From Nakamurella sp. A5-74 (GTDB taxonomy: Bacteria > Actinomycetota > Actinomycetes > Mycobacteriales > Nakamurellaceae): a stretch of DNA of 64,000 nt. The stretch spans positions 1,116,001-1,180,000 of the forward strand of contig NZ_CP159218.1 of NCBI RefSeq assembly GCF_040438885.1. The letters run 5' to 3'. Below the pieces are notes generated by a model. It searched no databases. It was given only the letters and a program-made list of their open reading frames with translations, and was not told where the DNA came from. This document shows positions 16,885 through 25,052 of this stretch, piece after piece. Made by a program: the position numbers and the translations under genes. Every line of letters starts with the position of its first letter. Position 1 is the first letter of the stretch.

Positions 16885-17258
16885 TCAGAGGCCTCACGCG
16901 TTGCTTGAGCGTGTCGAACCGTCGCGCGGATGACATCCTCCAGGTACGCGATATCTCGTTTGTCGAGGTCGTGGCGCGCTCTAAGAAGCGGCGCGAGCTG
17001 CGTGAGCAGATCGGGCTCAGCTTGCTCCGCTCGCGCACCGCTCGCGTCGGTCATAAATTGCTCGGCCGGGATGTTCAGCCAGCGGACCAACGTTGCGAAC
17101 CCATCCGCGTCTGGGCGCAAGTCATTGCCGAGCCGTGAGAGCAGCGACGGGCTGACGCCGATCTCCTTGGCCAGCTGCCGCCAGGACAGCCCGCGTGCTG
17201 TGCGTTCGGCGTCGAGCGTTGCGTACAGGCTGCCGACGTCAACCTTCGTTCTTGTCAT
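16881..17258 (-). CDS. XRE-family helix-turn-helix repressor
   Basis: 125 residues, ATG preceded by GAGGAGA. The N-terminal half has an XRE helix-turn-helix: ARGLSWRQLAKEIGVSPSLL then SRLGNDLRPDADGFATLVRW. The C-terminal part is helical and acidic. It is co-transcribed with the ImmA/IrrE gene and divergent from the Multiubiquitin gene across a 138-nt region holding a promoter and repeated motifs. It is probably a repressor of both directions, relieved by ImmA/IrrE proteolysis (inference). Confidence 0.85.
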   Translation of the reverse strand: MTRTKVDVGSLYATLDAERTARGLSWRQLAKEIGVSPSLLSRLGNDLRPDADGFATLVRWLNIPAEQFMTDASGARAEQAEPDLLTQLAPLLRARHDLDKRDIAYLEDVIRATVRHAQATREASE

Positions 17259-17304
17259 AGGTCTCCTCTACCGTGCGTGCCAGTGTTGCACCTTCGGCGC
17301 ACTG

Positions 17305-17340
17305 CTTGAAAGTCGACGCGCAATGTCTTAAACTCGACGC
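17305..17340 (+). promoter_or_regulatory. Promoter with overlapping direct-repeat operator for the Ubl operon
   Basis: TTGAAA (17306-17311), 17 nt, then TAAACT (17329-17334) is a good sigma70-type promoter reading towards the Multiubiquitin gene. Two direct repeats overlap it: CTTGAAAGTCGACGC (17305-17319) on the -35 box and CTTAAACTCGACGC (17327-17340) on the -10 box. A repressor bound at these would occlude RNA polymerase. The divergent XRE protein is the obvious candidate. Confidence 0.55.
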
Positions 17341-17396
17341 AGTGAACCAAAAGTGAGTCACCAAGTCCCGGCCCGGCCGGGGGATCGGAGTATGAG

Positions 17397-17663
17397 ATGA
17401 CTGCAGTCGAGACATCACGGGACAAGGGCAAGACGAAGTACGAGACGTTCATCGTCAACACGCGCTCGCACGAGTGGGCGGACAAGGACATCACCTTCGA
17501 ACAGGTTGTGGAGCTTGCCTTCCCCGGCCAGCCCTACGACCCGGCGGGCACCACAGTCGAGTACAGCCGTGGTCATGGCAGTGACAAGTCGCTCCGTCCT
17601 GGCGGGAGTGTCCACGTCAAGGACGGGATGGTCTTCGATGTCGAACCTGCCAACCGGTCCTGA
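17397..17663 (+). CDS. Multiubiquitin-family ubiquitin-like protein (single domain)
   Basis: 88 residues containing one ubiquitin-like beta-grasp domain of the Multiubiquitin type: TKYETFIVNTRSHEWADKDI, FEQVVELAFPGQPYDPAGTT, then VEYSRGHGSDKSLRPGGSV and HVKDGMVFDVEPANRS. The spacing of ITFEQVVELAFP and the YxRG and PGxSVxVKDGMxFxV blocks is diagnostic of the family. Unlike eukaryotic ubiquitin there is no terminal Gly-Gly; the protein ends PANRS. The next gene starts inside its 3' end (ATG 17638) in another frame. It is the proposed modifier or substrate of the ThiF protein encoded next. Confidence 0.88.
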   Translation: MTAVETSRDKGKTKYETFIVNTRSHEWADKDITFEQVVELAFPGQPYDPAGTTVEYSRGHGSDKSLRPGGSVHVKDGMVFDVEPANRS

Positions 17664-17724
17664 CGACCCGATCGCTCGGCTCTACGCGGACGGCTACGAC
17701 CTGGTGCTCCGTAATGGACATCTA

Positions 17725-18846
17725 GTGTCGCGTGTCGTTAGTTCCTAAATGGTTGCTGGGCTGAGAGAATCGGGTATGGCAAATTCTCCAGCCCCGCCGT
17801 TGGTGCTCTGGGACGGCGATCGGGACAAGTTGGTGTCGTGGACGCGTTCGACGGCGATGCGTGCGGGGTTGGTGTTGCGGGCCCGGATCGTGTTGCTTGC
17901 GGCGGACGGGGTCGCGAATGCGCGGATCGCGATCGAGGTCGGATCAACGACGACGACGGTGTGGAAGTGGCGCAGCCGTTATGCCGCAACCGGTCTGACT
18001 GGTCTGCTGGATGCTCCTCGTGCGGGGCGACCCAAGCAGGTCGATAATCAGCGGATCATCGCAGCGACGTTGACGCCGCCGCCGAAGAAGTACGGGGTGA
18101 CCCATTGGTCGTCCCGGCTGTTGGCGGGACACCTGAACATCGGGAACGCGACGGTCGCGCGGGCCTGGCGGACTTTCGGGGTGCAACCCTGGCGATCTGA
18201 GACGTTCAAGTTCTCCACCGATCCGGAGCTTGTCGGCAAGGTCACCGACGTCGTTGGTCTCTACCTGGCGCCGCCGGAAAACGCTGTCGTGTTGTGTGTG
18301 GATGAGAAGTCCCAGATCCAGGCGTTGGACCGGACCGCACCGATGCTTCCGGTCCGGGTGGGCGATGCGGAGAAGCGCACGCACGACTACAAACGCCATG
18401 GCACGACAACCCTGTTCGCGGCGCTGGAAGTCGCGACCGGGCAGATCACCGGGGCGGTGAAGCCGAAGCACCGCCGGCAGGAGTTCCTGGCGTTCCTGCG
18501 CCAGCTCGACCGCGCCTACCCCGAGCAGGAACTGCACCTCGTGATGGACAACTACGCAACTCACAAGACCCCGGAGGTGAAGACATGGCTGGAAAAGCAC
18601 CCACGATTCCACCTGCACTTCACCCCGACGTCCGGGTCGTGGCTGAACCTTGTCGAGGTGTGGTTCGGGATCATCGACAAGCAGGCCATCCGCCGCGGGA
18701 TCTTCACCAGCGTGAAGGACCTCAACGCGAAGATCCGGCAGTTCATCACCGGCTGGAACGACCGCAAACACCCCTTCGTCTGGACCAAGACCACCGAGCA
18801 GATCCTCCGAAAGGCCAACCATCAAGCAACTTCAGAAACGCGACAC
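17725..18846 (+). mobile_element. IS630-family insertion in the ThiF gene
   Basis: The ends are GTGTCGCGT... and ...ACGCGACAC, an inverted repeat, flanked on both sides by TA (17723-17724 and 18847-18848), the duplication expected for IS630/Tc1-like elements; the flank can also be read as CTAG on both sides. The element is 1122 bp with a single intact transposase. Removing the element and one TA restores the ThiF reading frame exactly, so insertion is the only lesion and looks recent. Confidence 0.92.
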
Positions 18847-18849
18847 TAG
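17776..18849 (+). CDS. IS630-family transposase
   Basis: The protein has an N-terminal helix-turn-helix pair ([20 protein letters not shown], then a second domain with [20 protein letters not shown]) and a DDE catalytic domain: [14 protein letters not shown] (first Asp), [15 protein letters not shown] (second Asp), [20 protein letters not shown] (Glu). The ATG at 17776 is preferred over 17749 because MANSPAPPL is preceded by a purine-rich stretch. The stop codon TAG is completed by the right-hand target TA plus G, so it lies partly outside the element. The protein is intact (357 residues). Confidence 0.93.
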   Translation: MANSPAPPLVLWDGDRDKLVSWTRSTAMRAGLVLRARIVLLAADGVANARIAIEVGSTTTTVWKWRSRYAATGLTGLLDAPRAGRPKQVDNQRIIAATLTPPPKKYGVTHWSSRLLAGHLNIGNATVARAWRTFGVQPWRSETFKFSTDPELVGKVTDVVGLYLAPPENAVVLCVDEKSQIQALDRTAPMLPVRVGDAEKRTHDYKRHGTTTLFAALEVATGQITGAVKPKHRRQEFLAFLRQLDRAYPEQELHLVMDNYATHKTPEVKTWLEKHPRFHLHFTPTSGSWLNLVEVWFGIIDKQAIRRGIFTSVKDLNAKIRQFITGWNDRKHPFVWTKTTEQILRKANHQATSETRH

Positions 18850-19921
18850 TCGTCCGCCGCGTTCCGTACCTCGCACCGAGCGGTCTGCAACACGACGGCC
18901 AACTCGTCCTGCCGATCAACGACAGCACAGGGACGGTGACCGACGCGATCGGCGATCACACCATCTGGTTCGCGGGCCAGGAGCCGCGCGACGAACGCGG
19001 CATGTCCCTTGGCACCCCCCAGCCGCGTGACGTCGGAGACGGCCTGACCGTCGACTTCATGCTGTCGTTCAAGCCAGCCAGTGGCACCTACCCCGGCCTG
19101 TACGAGAAGGTTCGGCACTACGCCCACATCCTCCGCGACGCCGCGCGGCACGTCGACTCAGCCGCGACCGCCACGCCAGGAGCGGCGTTCCAGATCGTCG
19201 AGGACGAGTTGCCACTGGTCTACCGCGACACGAACACCACACGAGCAGGCCTGACCACCCTGAACAACCTCTTTCGCAGCCATACGGTCGGCATCGTCGG
19301 CCTGGGCGGCACCGGCAGCTACATCCTCGATCAGGTCGCCAAGACGTGGGTCGACCGCATCATCCTGATCGACGGTGACGAATTTGAGAATCACAACGCC
19401 TTTCGCGCACCCGGTGCTGCCGCACTGGCGACCCTGCAAGCCCAAAGAAACAAGGCAGAGTACTTCGCCGAGGAGTACTCGCGCATGCACACCGGCATCA
19501 AGGCGTATCCCGAGCCACTGACGATGGACAACCTGCACCTCCTCGAGGGTGCAACGTTCGTCTTCCTTGCGGCAGCCGATGCCAGCGAGCGCCCCAGCAT
19601 CATGGCGTGGCTGCGCGATCACCGCATCCCGTTCATCGACGTCGGGATGGGTATCAGCCAAGGCGACGCCGGCCTGACTGGGCTCGTCAAGCTGACAATG
19701 CACCTACCGGACAGCACCATCAAACTGCCAACAAAGGCAGCCGTTGCGCCCGGCGAGGACGACTACAGCACCAACATCCAGGTCGCCGATCTGAATGCGC
19801 TCAACGCCTTGCTCGCCGTAATTCAGTGGAAACGCTGGCTGGGGTTCTATGCCACCCACACCTCAGCGACCGAGGTTGTCTACAAGCTGTTCCTCAACGA
19901 GATGCGGAACGGGGATGCCGA

Positions 19922-20320
19922 GTGAACCCGACGAAGCGCTACGTCGCTGAGTTCGTCGAATCGTTTCCGATGCCGCTGGCACCTGGCTTCCTGTATATCT
20001 CGAGCAGGTTCTCGACAGCAGGGCACATCTGTCCATGTGGCTGTGGCAGGGAAGTGGTCACCAAACTTTCACCAGCAAGGTACAAGGTGATCTTCGACGG
20101 GGAAATCTCGTTGCTTCCATCGGTCGCCGCAACTGGGCTGCCTTGCAACTCGCACTACTTCATCGCGCGCGGCGAAGTGGATTGGCACGCCCAGCTCGAT
20201 CCTCGTCAGGCAGCGCGTGCACGCACCGCTGACCGTCGTGCCGTCAAGGAAGAGCGCGACGTTGCGCCAGCAGGATGGTTCGCTCGGCTTGTGCGAAAGC
20301 TCCGCCGATCCTCGCACTAG
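19922..20320 (+). CDS. DUF6527 zinc-binding protein of the Ubl operon
   Basis: 132 residues, starting at a GTG overlapping the ThiF stop (GTGA at 19922-19925). The motif block is GFLYISSRFSTAGHICPCGC then GREVVTKLSP, followed by SLLPSVAATGLPCNSHYFIA. This matches DUF6527, with three cysteines in CPCGC plus a later Cys-x-x-His probably holding zinc. Such proteins occur beside Multiubiquitin and ThiF genes, so it is likely the third component. Its activity is unknown; a peptidase or ligase role is speculation. The basic C-terminus (WFARLVRKLRRSSH) could contact nucleic acid or membrane. Transcription from the operon promoter would have to read through the IS630 element. Confidence 0.82.
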   Translation: MNPTKRYVAEFVESFPMPLAPGFLYISSRFSTAGHICPCGCGREVVTKLSPARYKVIFDGEISLLPSVAATGLPCNSHYFIARGEVDWHAQLDPRQAARARTADRRAVKEERDVAPAGWFARLVRKLRRSSH

Positions 20321-20373
20321 CGGGTCCCTGCACCCGCTCACCATCAGAGCATCACCATAAGTGCACCGTAGAC

Positions 20374-20401
20374 ATCGCCGATAATAGAAATTTTGTCAGG
20401 T
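20374..20401 (+). other. dif-like site C
   Basis: Left arm ATCGCCGATAA, centre TAGAAA, right arm TTTTGTCAGGT. It shares GCCGATAAT with sites A and B and TGTC plus GGT on the right. It is flanked by an 8-bp direct repeat GTGCACCG (20361-20368 and 20403-20410). It lies just past the Ubl operon and marks the right edge of the accessory island before the hydrolase gene. Confidence 0.55.
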
Positions 20402-20570
20402 TGTGCACCGCCCGGCACCGGAATCCCTGGCTCAGAGCACTCGTGCTGCCGATGGACTCGGGCCAGCACAAGTTGATCCAGCAGTGATCAACCGCCGGGA
20501 CCGATCAGTTCTGCTTCGTCGCGTCGTCCACACGGTGTCAACACGTTCCCACTTGATCGAGGAGCACGTC

Positions 20571-21389
20571 ATGAGCGCACCACGCACCCGCAGCACCACC
20601 GGATCCGGCAGCTACATGGCGGTGAACGGCATCGAGCTGTACGTCGAGGAGCACGGTGAAGGCCGCCCCCTGGTGCTGTTGCACGGCGGGCTCGGTTCCG
20701 GCGAGATGTTCGGACCGGTGCTGACGGCCCTGGCCGAGCACCACCGGGTGATCCTGCCCGACCTGCAGGGTCACGGCCGGACCGCGGACATCGACCGGCC
20801 GATGGATCTGGGGGCGATGGCCGACGACATCGCCGCCTTGATCGAGCACCTCGGTCTTCGGCACCCGGACGTGGTCGGCTTCTCCATCGGCGGCGGCGTC
20901 GCGCTGCAGCTCGCCGCGCGGCATCCGCAGGCGGTCGGCAAGCTCGTCCTTGCCTCCGCCGGTATCCGCCGCTCCGCGACCTACCCGGAGATCCTCGCGC
21001 AGCAGGAGCAGGTGAACGGCGCGGCCGCGGCGTTCATGACGGAGACCCCGATGTACCAGAGCTACCAACGGGACGCACCGCGTCCGGAGGATTTTCCAGG
21101 GCTGCTCGACAAGCTCGGCGCCTGGATGATGCAGGACTTCGACTTCACCGAGCAGATCCGGTCCCTGACGATGCCGACCCTGATCGTCGCCGCGGACGCC
21201 GACCTGTGCCCGCCGTCCCACTTCGTCGAGGTGTTCGCGCTGCTCGACGGCGGACAGCGGGACGGCGGCTGGATGAACGAGGGCCGGCCGGAGGGCGGTC
21301 ACGCCCTGGCGATCCTGCCGGGGCTGACGCACTACTCACTCAGCGACTCACCGCTGTTCGCCGCGGCTGTCCAGTCGTTCCTGGGCTGA
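20571..21389 (+). CDS. Alpha/beta-fold hydrolase
   Basis: 272 residues. The ATG at 20571 is preceded by GAGGAG, which favours it over upstream in-frame codons. RPLVLLHGGLGSGEMF carries the oxyanion-hole HGG, VVGFSIGGGVALQLA the nucleophile elbow (G-x-S-x-G) with the catalytic Ser, TLIVAADADLC the probable acid Asp region, and GGHALAILPGLTHYSL candidate catalytic histidines. It resembles the generic esterase/haloperoxidase-like group; the substrate is unknown. It is the first ordinary chromosomal gene right of the island. Confidence 0.88.
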   Translation: MSAPRTRSTTGSGSYMAVNGIELYVEEHGEGRPLVLLHGGLGSGEMFGPVLTALAEHHRVILPDLQGHGRTADIDRPMDLGAMADDIAALIEHLGLRHPDVVGFSIGGGVALQLAARHPQAVGKLVLASAGIRRSATYPEILAQQEQVNGAAAAFMTETPMYQSYQRDAPRPEDFPGLLDKLGAWMMQDFDFTEQIRSLTMPTLIVAADADLCPPSHFVEVFALLDGGQRDGGWMNEGRPEGGHALAILPGLTHYSLSDSPLFAAAVQSFLG

Positions 21390-21420
21390 GGCCACCCCGG
21401 CCGCAAGCACGACGACTGGC

Positions 21421-22349
21421 TCACCGTGCGCGGGGACGGAGGTCGAGCCAGCCTGCAGCCAGGCTCGTGACTCGTCGATGGACCAGCTCCCGGCCTTCGG
21501 CGGTGATGGATCCTGCGTAGCTCGGCCAGGCGAAGAGGAAGATCATGAGCTCAGCAGCCAGCACCGAGCGGGCGAGTGCGACCGGATCGAGTTGGCGACG
21601 GGCTGCGTAGAGCTCGACCATCTCGGTGAGCGGAAGCACCGCTCCTTCCGGAGTGGCTCGCACCGACGGGAACGCGAGCTCGTGCGCCGGCTGGACGGTT
21701 CCGGCCTGTTGCCAGTCGATCCAGATCAACGAGCTGCCGTCGACCAGCAGGTTCTCGGTGTGGCAGTCACCATGACCGAAACAGCTCTCTCCTGACGGTC
21801 GGTCTCGGCCAGGAGCGCGGCGGGGTCGTCGATGATGCTCACCAGCAGTTCGGCGGTAGCGACGCCGCTCCAGTACGACCGCGCGGCCGATCGATCGATT
21901 CCCGCCGACGGATCCACGTTCCGCCGCCACTGGCTGCCGGACGGGAACGGAATGTCGTGCAGGGCAGCGAGATCCGCGGCGAGCGTCAGCCACACGCCGC
22001 GCGCCCAGTGCACCGCAGGCAGCAGCCGGTGGTGCGCGGTCAGCAGCATCGCAATGCTGATCGCATCCCGATGGGAGTCGAGCAAGGTCGGGGTCAGGAG
22101 TGACACCATCGGGGCGACGTCGCGGTAGAACGCACACTCCCGTTCGGCGGCCGCGCGGTCCTCACCGTCCGCAGCCAGGGTGATCTTGAGGACCGCCGGC
22201 GTGCCGTTCCGTCGAACGACGCGGTGGACGTGGGCGCCGGACCGGGAACCGATCAGTGGTTCCGGCACAACGGTGACGTCGAGTGAATGGGCCAGACGCT
22301 CGATCTCAGGCCCCACCGCGGCAGGGTTGTGGTTCTGCGGGGCTGACAC
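21421..22349 (-). pseudogene. Aminoglycoside-phosphotransferase-like kinase gene with a frameshift
   Basis: From the GTG at 22349 the frame reads SAPQNHNPAAVGPEIERLAH onwards with PAVLKITLAADGEDR (kinase Lys strand) to LLAETDRQE near 21787. The catalytic part continues in another frame: SCFGHGDCHTENLLVDGSSL with the Brenner-type H-x-D-x4-N motif (HGDCHTEN) and IDWQQAG (metal Asp), ending at 21421. Removing two bases (one GA) from the GAGAGAG run at about 21785-21791 would fuse the parts into a 308-residue APH-family enzyme. It is therefore a probable recent frameshift, or a sequencing error in a dinucleotide run. It lies 73 nt downstream of the amidohydrolase gene, same strand. Confidence 0.75.
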
Positions 22350-22422
22350 GAGGCAACCGTAGGTGTCTCCGCCGACAGTCGGTCCGGTGGACCTGCACGC
22401 CCGGGAGTGCGGCCGGATCCGC

Positions 22423-23655
22423 TCAGTGCGACTCCTGCAGGCTGTTGCGCACCACGCGCCCCTGTTGCAGCACCATCCGGACACGTTCGGCGTGGGTCGC
22501 GACGGCGTACGGATCGCCGTCGACGACCACCAGGTCGGCGCGCAGGCCGACCGCGATCCGGCCGCGGTCGGGCAGCTCCAGCAGCTCGGCAGCGCTCGAG
22601 GTGGCTGCGGTGAGCGCCTGGGCGGGCGTCATCCCGGCGTCGACCATCAGGACGAGTTCCTCGGCGTTCAGGCCGTGCTCGAACACACCGGCATCGGTGC
22701 CCATCGCGATCCGGACACCGTCGGAGATGGCCGCGGCGACCGCCTCGCGGTGGATGTCGACCACCGCTCTTGCCTTGTCCTCCACGGCTTTCGGGACAGC
22801 GGCCCCAGCATCGATGGAGCGGATCAGGGCCACCGGCGCCAGCAGGGTCGGCACCAGCCAGGTACCTCGCTCCAGCATCTCGGCGCGGCAGCGATCGTCG
22901 GCGTAGATGCCGTGCTCGATCGAGCGCACCCCGGCCCGGACCGCGTTGAGGATGCCCTGGGTGCCCTGCGCATGTGCCATCACCGAGATGCCCGCGGCCC
23001 GCGCCTCGCTGACGCAGACGTCCAGCTCGTCCATCGCGAACTGCGGATGCCGGGGGTCGTCGCGCGGCGACAGCACACCGCCGGTGGTGCAGATCTTGAT
23101 CACGTTCGCGCCGGCCCGCACCAGTTCCCGGACCCGACGGCGCATCTCGTCCGGTCCGTCCACGATGCCGCCGGGTCGTCCCGGGTGCGGCACGAAGATG
23201 TGCGCGACGTCGCCGTGCACGTTCCAGCCGTCGGTGTGGCCGCCGGTCTGGCCGAGGATGCTGACGGCCAACCGCAGATCGGGCCCGTCGATGAGCCCCT
23301 CGGTGGTGGCAACCTGCATGCCCAGATCCGCGCCCCCGGCGTCCCGCACCGTGGTGATGCCCAGATCGAGAGTTCTCGCCAGATTCCGTTGCGCTGCATA
23401 GAACTGGTAGGAGAACGGCTCCTGCATCAAGCGCAGCGAATCGGCTCCGGACATGGTGGCGTGCACGTGGCAGTCGATCAGGCCCGGCAGGATCGTGTGG
23501 CCGGTGAGGTGATGGGTCTGCTCGACCGGCGCGGAGGGCGGCGCGCCGTCGGCGAGGACTTCGGTGATCACCCCGCCGTCCAGGACGAGGTCGGCGCGCT
23601 CGGGATCGCTGCCGGTGCCGTCGAAGACGCGTGCTCCGCTGAGCAGGATGCGCAT
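22423..23655 (-). CDS. Amidohydrolase family protein (imidazolonepropionase-like)
   Basis: 410 residues, ATG preceded by GGAG at about 13 nt. It is a metal-dependent TIM-barrel hydrolase: the LPGLIDCHVHAT block gives the H-x-H ligands, GANVIKICTTGGVLS the lysine strand, SVMAHAQGTQG and VRSIEHGIYAD the His ligands, and IAMGTDAGVFEHG the catalytic Asp. The C-terminal GRIAVGLRADLVVVDGDP is the composite beta-sandwich hallmark. Members hydrolyse cyclic or peptide-like amides (prolidase-like Xaa-Pro or Xaa-Arg enzymes are close), so a peptide substrate is plausible given the neighbouring M20 peptidase. Confidence 0.9.
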   Translation of the reverse strand: MRILLSGARVFDGTGSDPERADLVLDGGVITEVLADGAPPSAPVEQTHHLTGHTILPGLIDCHVHATMSGADSLRLMQEPFSYQFYAAQRNLARTLDLGITTVRDAGGADLGMQVATTEGLIDGPDLRLAVSILGQTGGHTDGWNVHGDVAHIFVPHPGRPGGIVDGPDEMRRRVRELVRAGANVIKICTTGGVLSPRDDPRHPQFAMDELDVCVSEARAAGISVMAHAQGTQGILNAVRAGVRSIEHGIYADDRCRAEMLERGTWLVPTLLAPVALIRSIDAGAAVPKAVEDKARAVVDIHREAVAAAISDGVRIAMGTDAGVFEHGLNAEELVLMVDAGMTPAQALTAATSSAAELLELPDRGRIAVGLRADLVVVDGDPYAVATHAERVRMVLQQGRVVRNSLQESH

Positions 23656-23723
23656 GGGTTCGTTCTCCGTTCCGGACGATGCGCGGGGCACCGACCGATC
23701 GCACGGCGGCCAGGATCCGGCTC

Positions 23724-25052
23724 TCAGACCGTGGTGAGGAAGTCCTGCAGTACCGTCGCTCCCCACCGTAGCGAGTCGATGCTGATGTTCTCGTCGACCC
23801 CGTGCACCCCGTCGCCGTAGCTGCCCCGGGCTGCCGGGCCGTGCGGCGCGAAGCCGTAGCAGGCGATCCCCAACCGGGAGAACGCTTTGGCGTCGGTGCC
23901 GCCGCCCATGCAGAACGGGACGACCAGGGCGTCAGGCAGTGCGCGCCGGACAGCGGCGCTCATCGCCGCGAACCACGGGCTGTCGACCGGGGCCTGGACC
24001 GGTGATTCGAAATGGGTGAACTCGAAGCTGACGTCGTCCCCGACGAGTGCGGCGAGCGCCGGGGGCAGAGCTTCCTCGAAACCCGGCGGGCAGCGCACAT
24101 CGACCGCGGCAGTGGCGATCCCGGGGATCACGTTGACCTTATAGCCGGCGGTCACCATGGTCGGTGTGCTGGAGGCGCGCACGGTGAACTTCGCGACGTC
24201 GGCATGCTCGCCGAGTGCATCGACGCATGCCTGCACGCCGGTGTCGCTGTCCAGGTCTGCGGGGATTCCCAGCGCTGTCGCGACGCCGTCCAGGTATGCG
24301 CGGACGGCGGGGGACAGGTGGATCGGCCAGGCGTGGGTGGCGATCCGGTGCAGGGCATCCAGCAGCCGCCGGACCGCATCGTCACCGGTGGGGCGGGACG
24401 CATGACCGGAGCGTCCGCGCGCAGTCAGCACGATGTGCATGGTGCCCCGTTCGGCCGCGGCGATCGCGAACAGGTCGACGGTTCCACCCGGAGTGGGCAA
24501 CGCCCGGTGGCTGCCGCCGCTCTCGCCGACGGCCGCCTCGACACCGGCGAACAGCGCAGGGTGCTCCGCCACCAACCATGCTGCACCGAACTCGCCGCGG
24601 TCCTCCTCGTCGGCCACGAAGGCCACCACCACGTCGCGGGTGGGGCGCTCGCCGGTGCGTCCCCAGTGCAGCAGGGTCGACAGGACCGATGCGCACATGT
24701 CCTTCATGTCCAGGGCGCCGCGGCCCCAGATCCTGCCGTCACTGATGTCCGCGCTGAACGGATCCCGGGTCCACTGCTCCGGTTCTGCGGGAACCACGTC
24801 GAGATGGGCATGCACCAGCAGCGCCGGCAGCGAGCGGTCGGCGCCCGGCACCCGCAGGACGAGGTTCGCCCGTTCGGGGGCGTCGGCCCTGGCCAGCACT
24901 TCGGGTTCGAATCCGACAGCGGTGAGCTGCGCTGCCATCCACTCGGCGGCATCGCGCTCGCCCGCCGACCGCCCGTCACCCCAGTTCGTGGTGTCGAACC
25001 GGATCAGGGTGCGCAGGAACTCGACGACCTCCCCCTGTTGGATCTCGTCCAC
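23724..25052 (-). CDS. M20/M25/M40 family metallopeptidase
   Basis: 442 residues from a GTG at 25052, preceded by GAGGGAG. It is a di-zinc exopeptidase: VHAHLDVVPAEPEQWTRDPF (first His and Asp), GRGALDMKDMCAS (bridging Asp), FVADEEDRGEFGAAW (catalytic Glu and ligand Glu), GGGTDAKAF (ligand region) and GVHGVDENISI (last His). It resembles the carboxypeptidase-like acetylornithine/succinyl-diaminopimelate desuccinylase group often annotated as M20 peptidase. It is first in a minus-strand set with the amidohydrolase and phosphotransferase genes, and divergent from the LD-carboxypeptidase gene. Confidence 0.9.
   Translation of the reverse strand: MDEIQQGEVVEFLRTLIRFDTTNWGDGRSAGERDAAEWMAAQLTAVGFEPEVLARADAPERANLVLRVPGADRSLPALLVHAHLDVVPAEPEQWTRDPFSADISDGRIWGRGALDMKDMCASVLSTLLHWGRTGERPTRDVVVAFVADEEDRGEFGAAWLVAEHPALFAGVEAAVGESGGSHRALPTPGGTVDLFAIAAAERGTMHIVLTARGRSGHASRPTGDDAVRRLLDALHRIATHAWPIHLSPAVRAYLDGVATALGIPADLDSDTGVQACVDALGEHADVAKFTVRASSTPTMVTAGYKVNVIPGIATAAVDVRCPPGFEEALPPALAALVGDDVSFEFTHFESPVQAPVDSPWFAAMSAAVRRALPDALVVPFCMGGGTDAKAFSRLGIACYGFAPHGPAARGSYGDGVHGVDENISIDSLRWGATVLQDFLTTV

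Larger units (their letters stand above)
17638..19925 (+). pseudogene. E2/E1-like ThiF adenylyltransferase gene, interrupted by IS630 element
   Basis: The ATG at 17638 opens MSNLPTGPDDPIARLYADGY and runs 29 codons to CTA at 17722-17724, where the IS630 element enters. After the element the frame resumes at 18849 and continues to the TGA at 19925. Joining across one copy of the TA duplication gives an uninterrupted 387-residue protein. Residues about 1-150 look like the E2-like DUF6791-type region ([23 protein letters not shown]). The rest is a ThiF/E1 domain with the nucleotide loop GLGGTGS (180-186) and IDGDEFENHNAFRAPGA. No cysteine occurs anywhere, so there is no classical E1 or E2 thioester residue. 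The stop overlaps the DUF6527 start. Confidence 0.85.
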
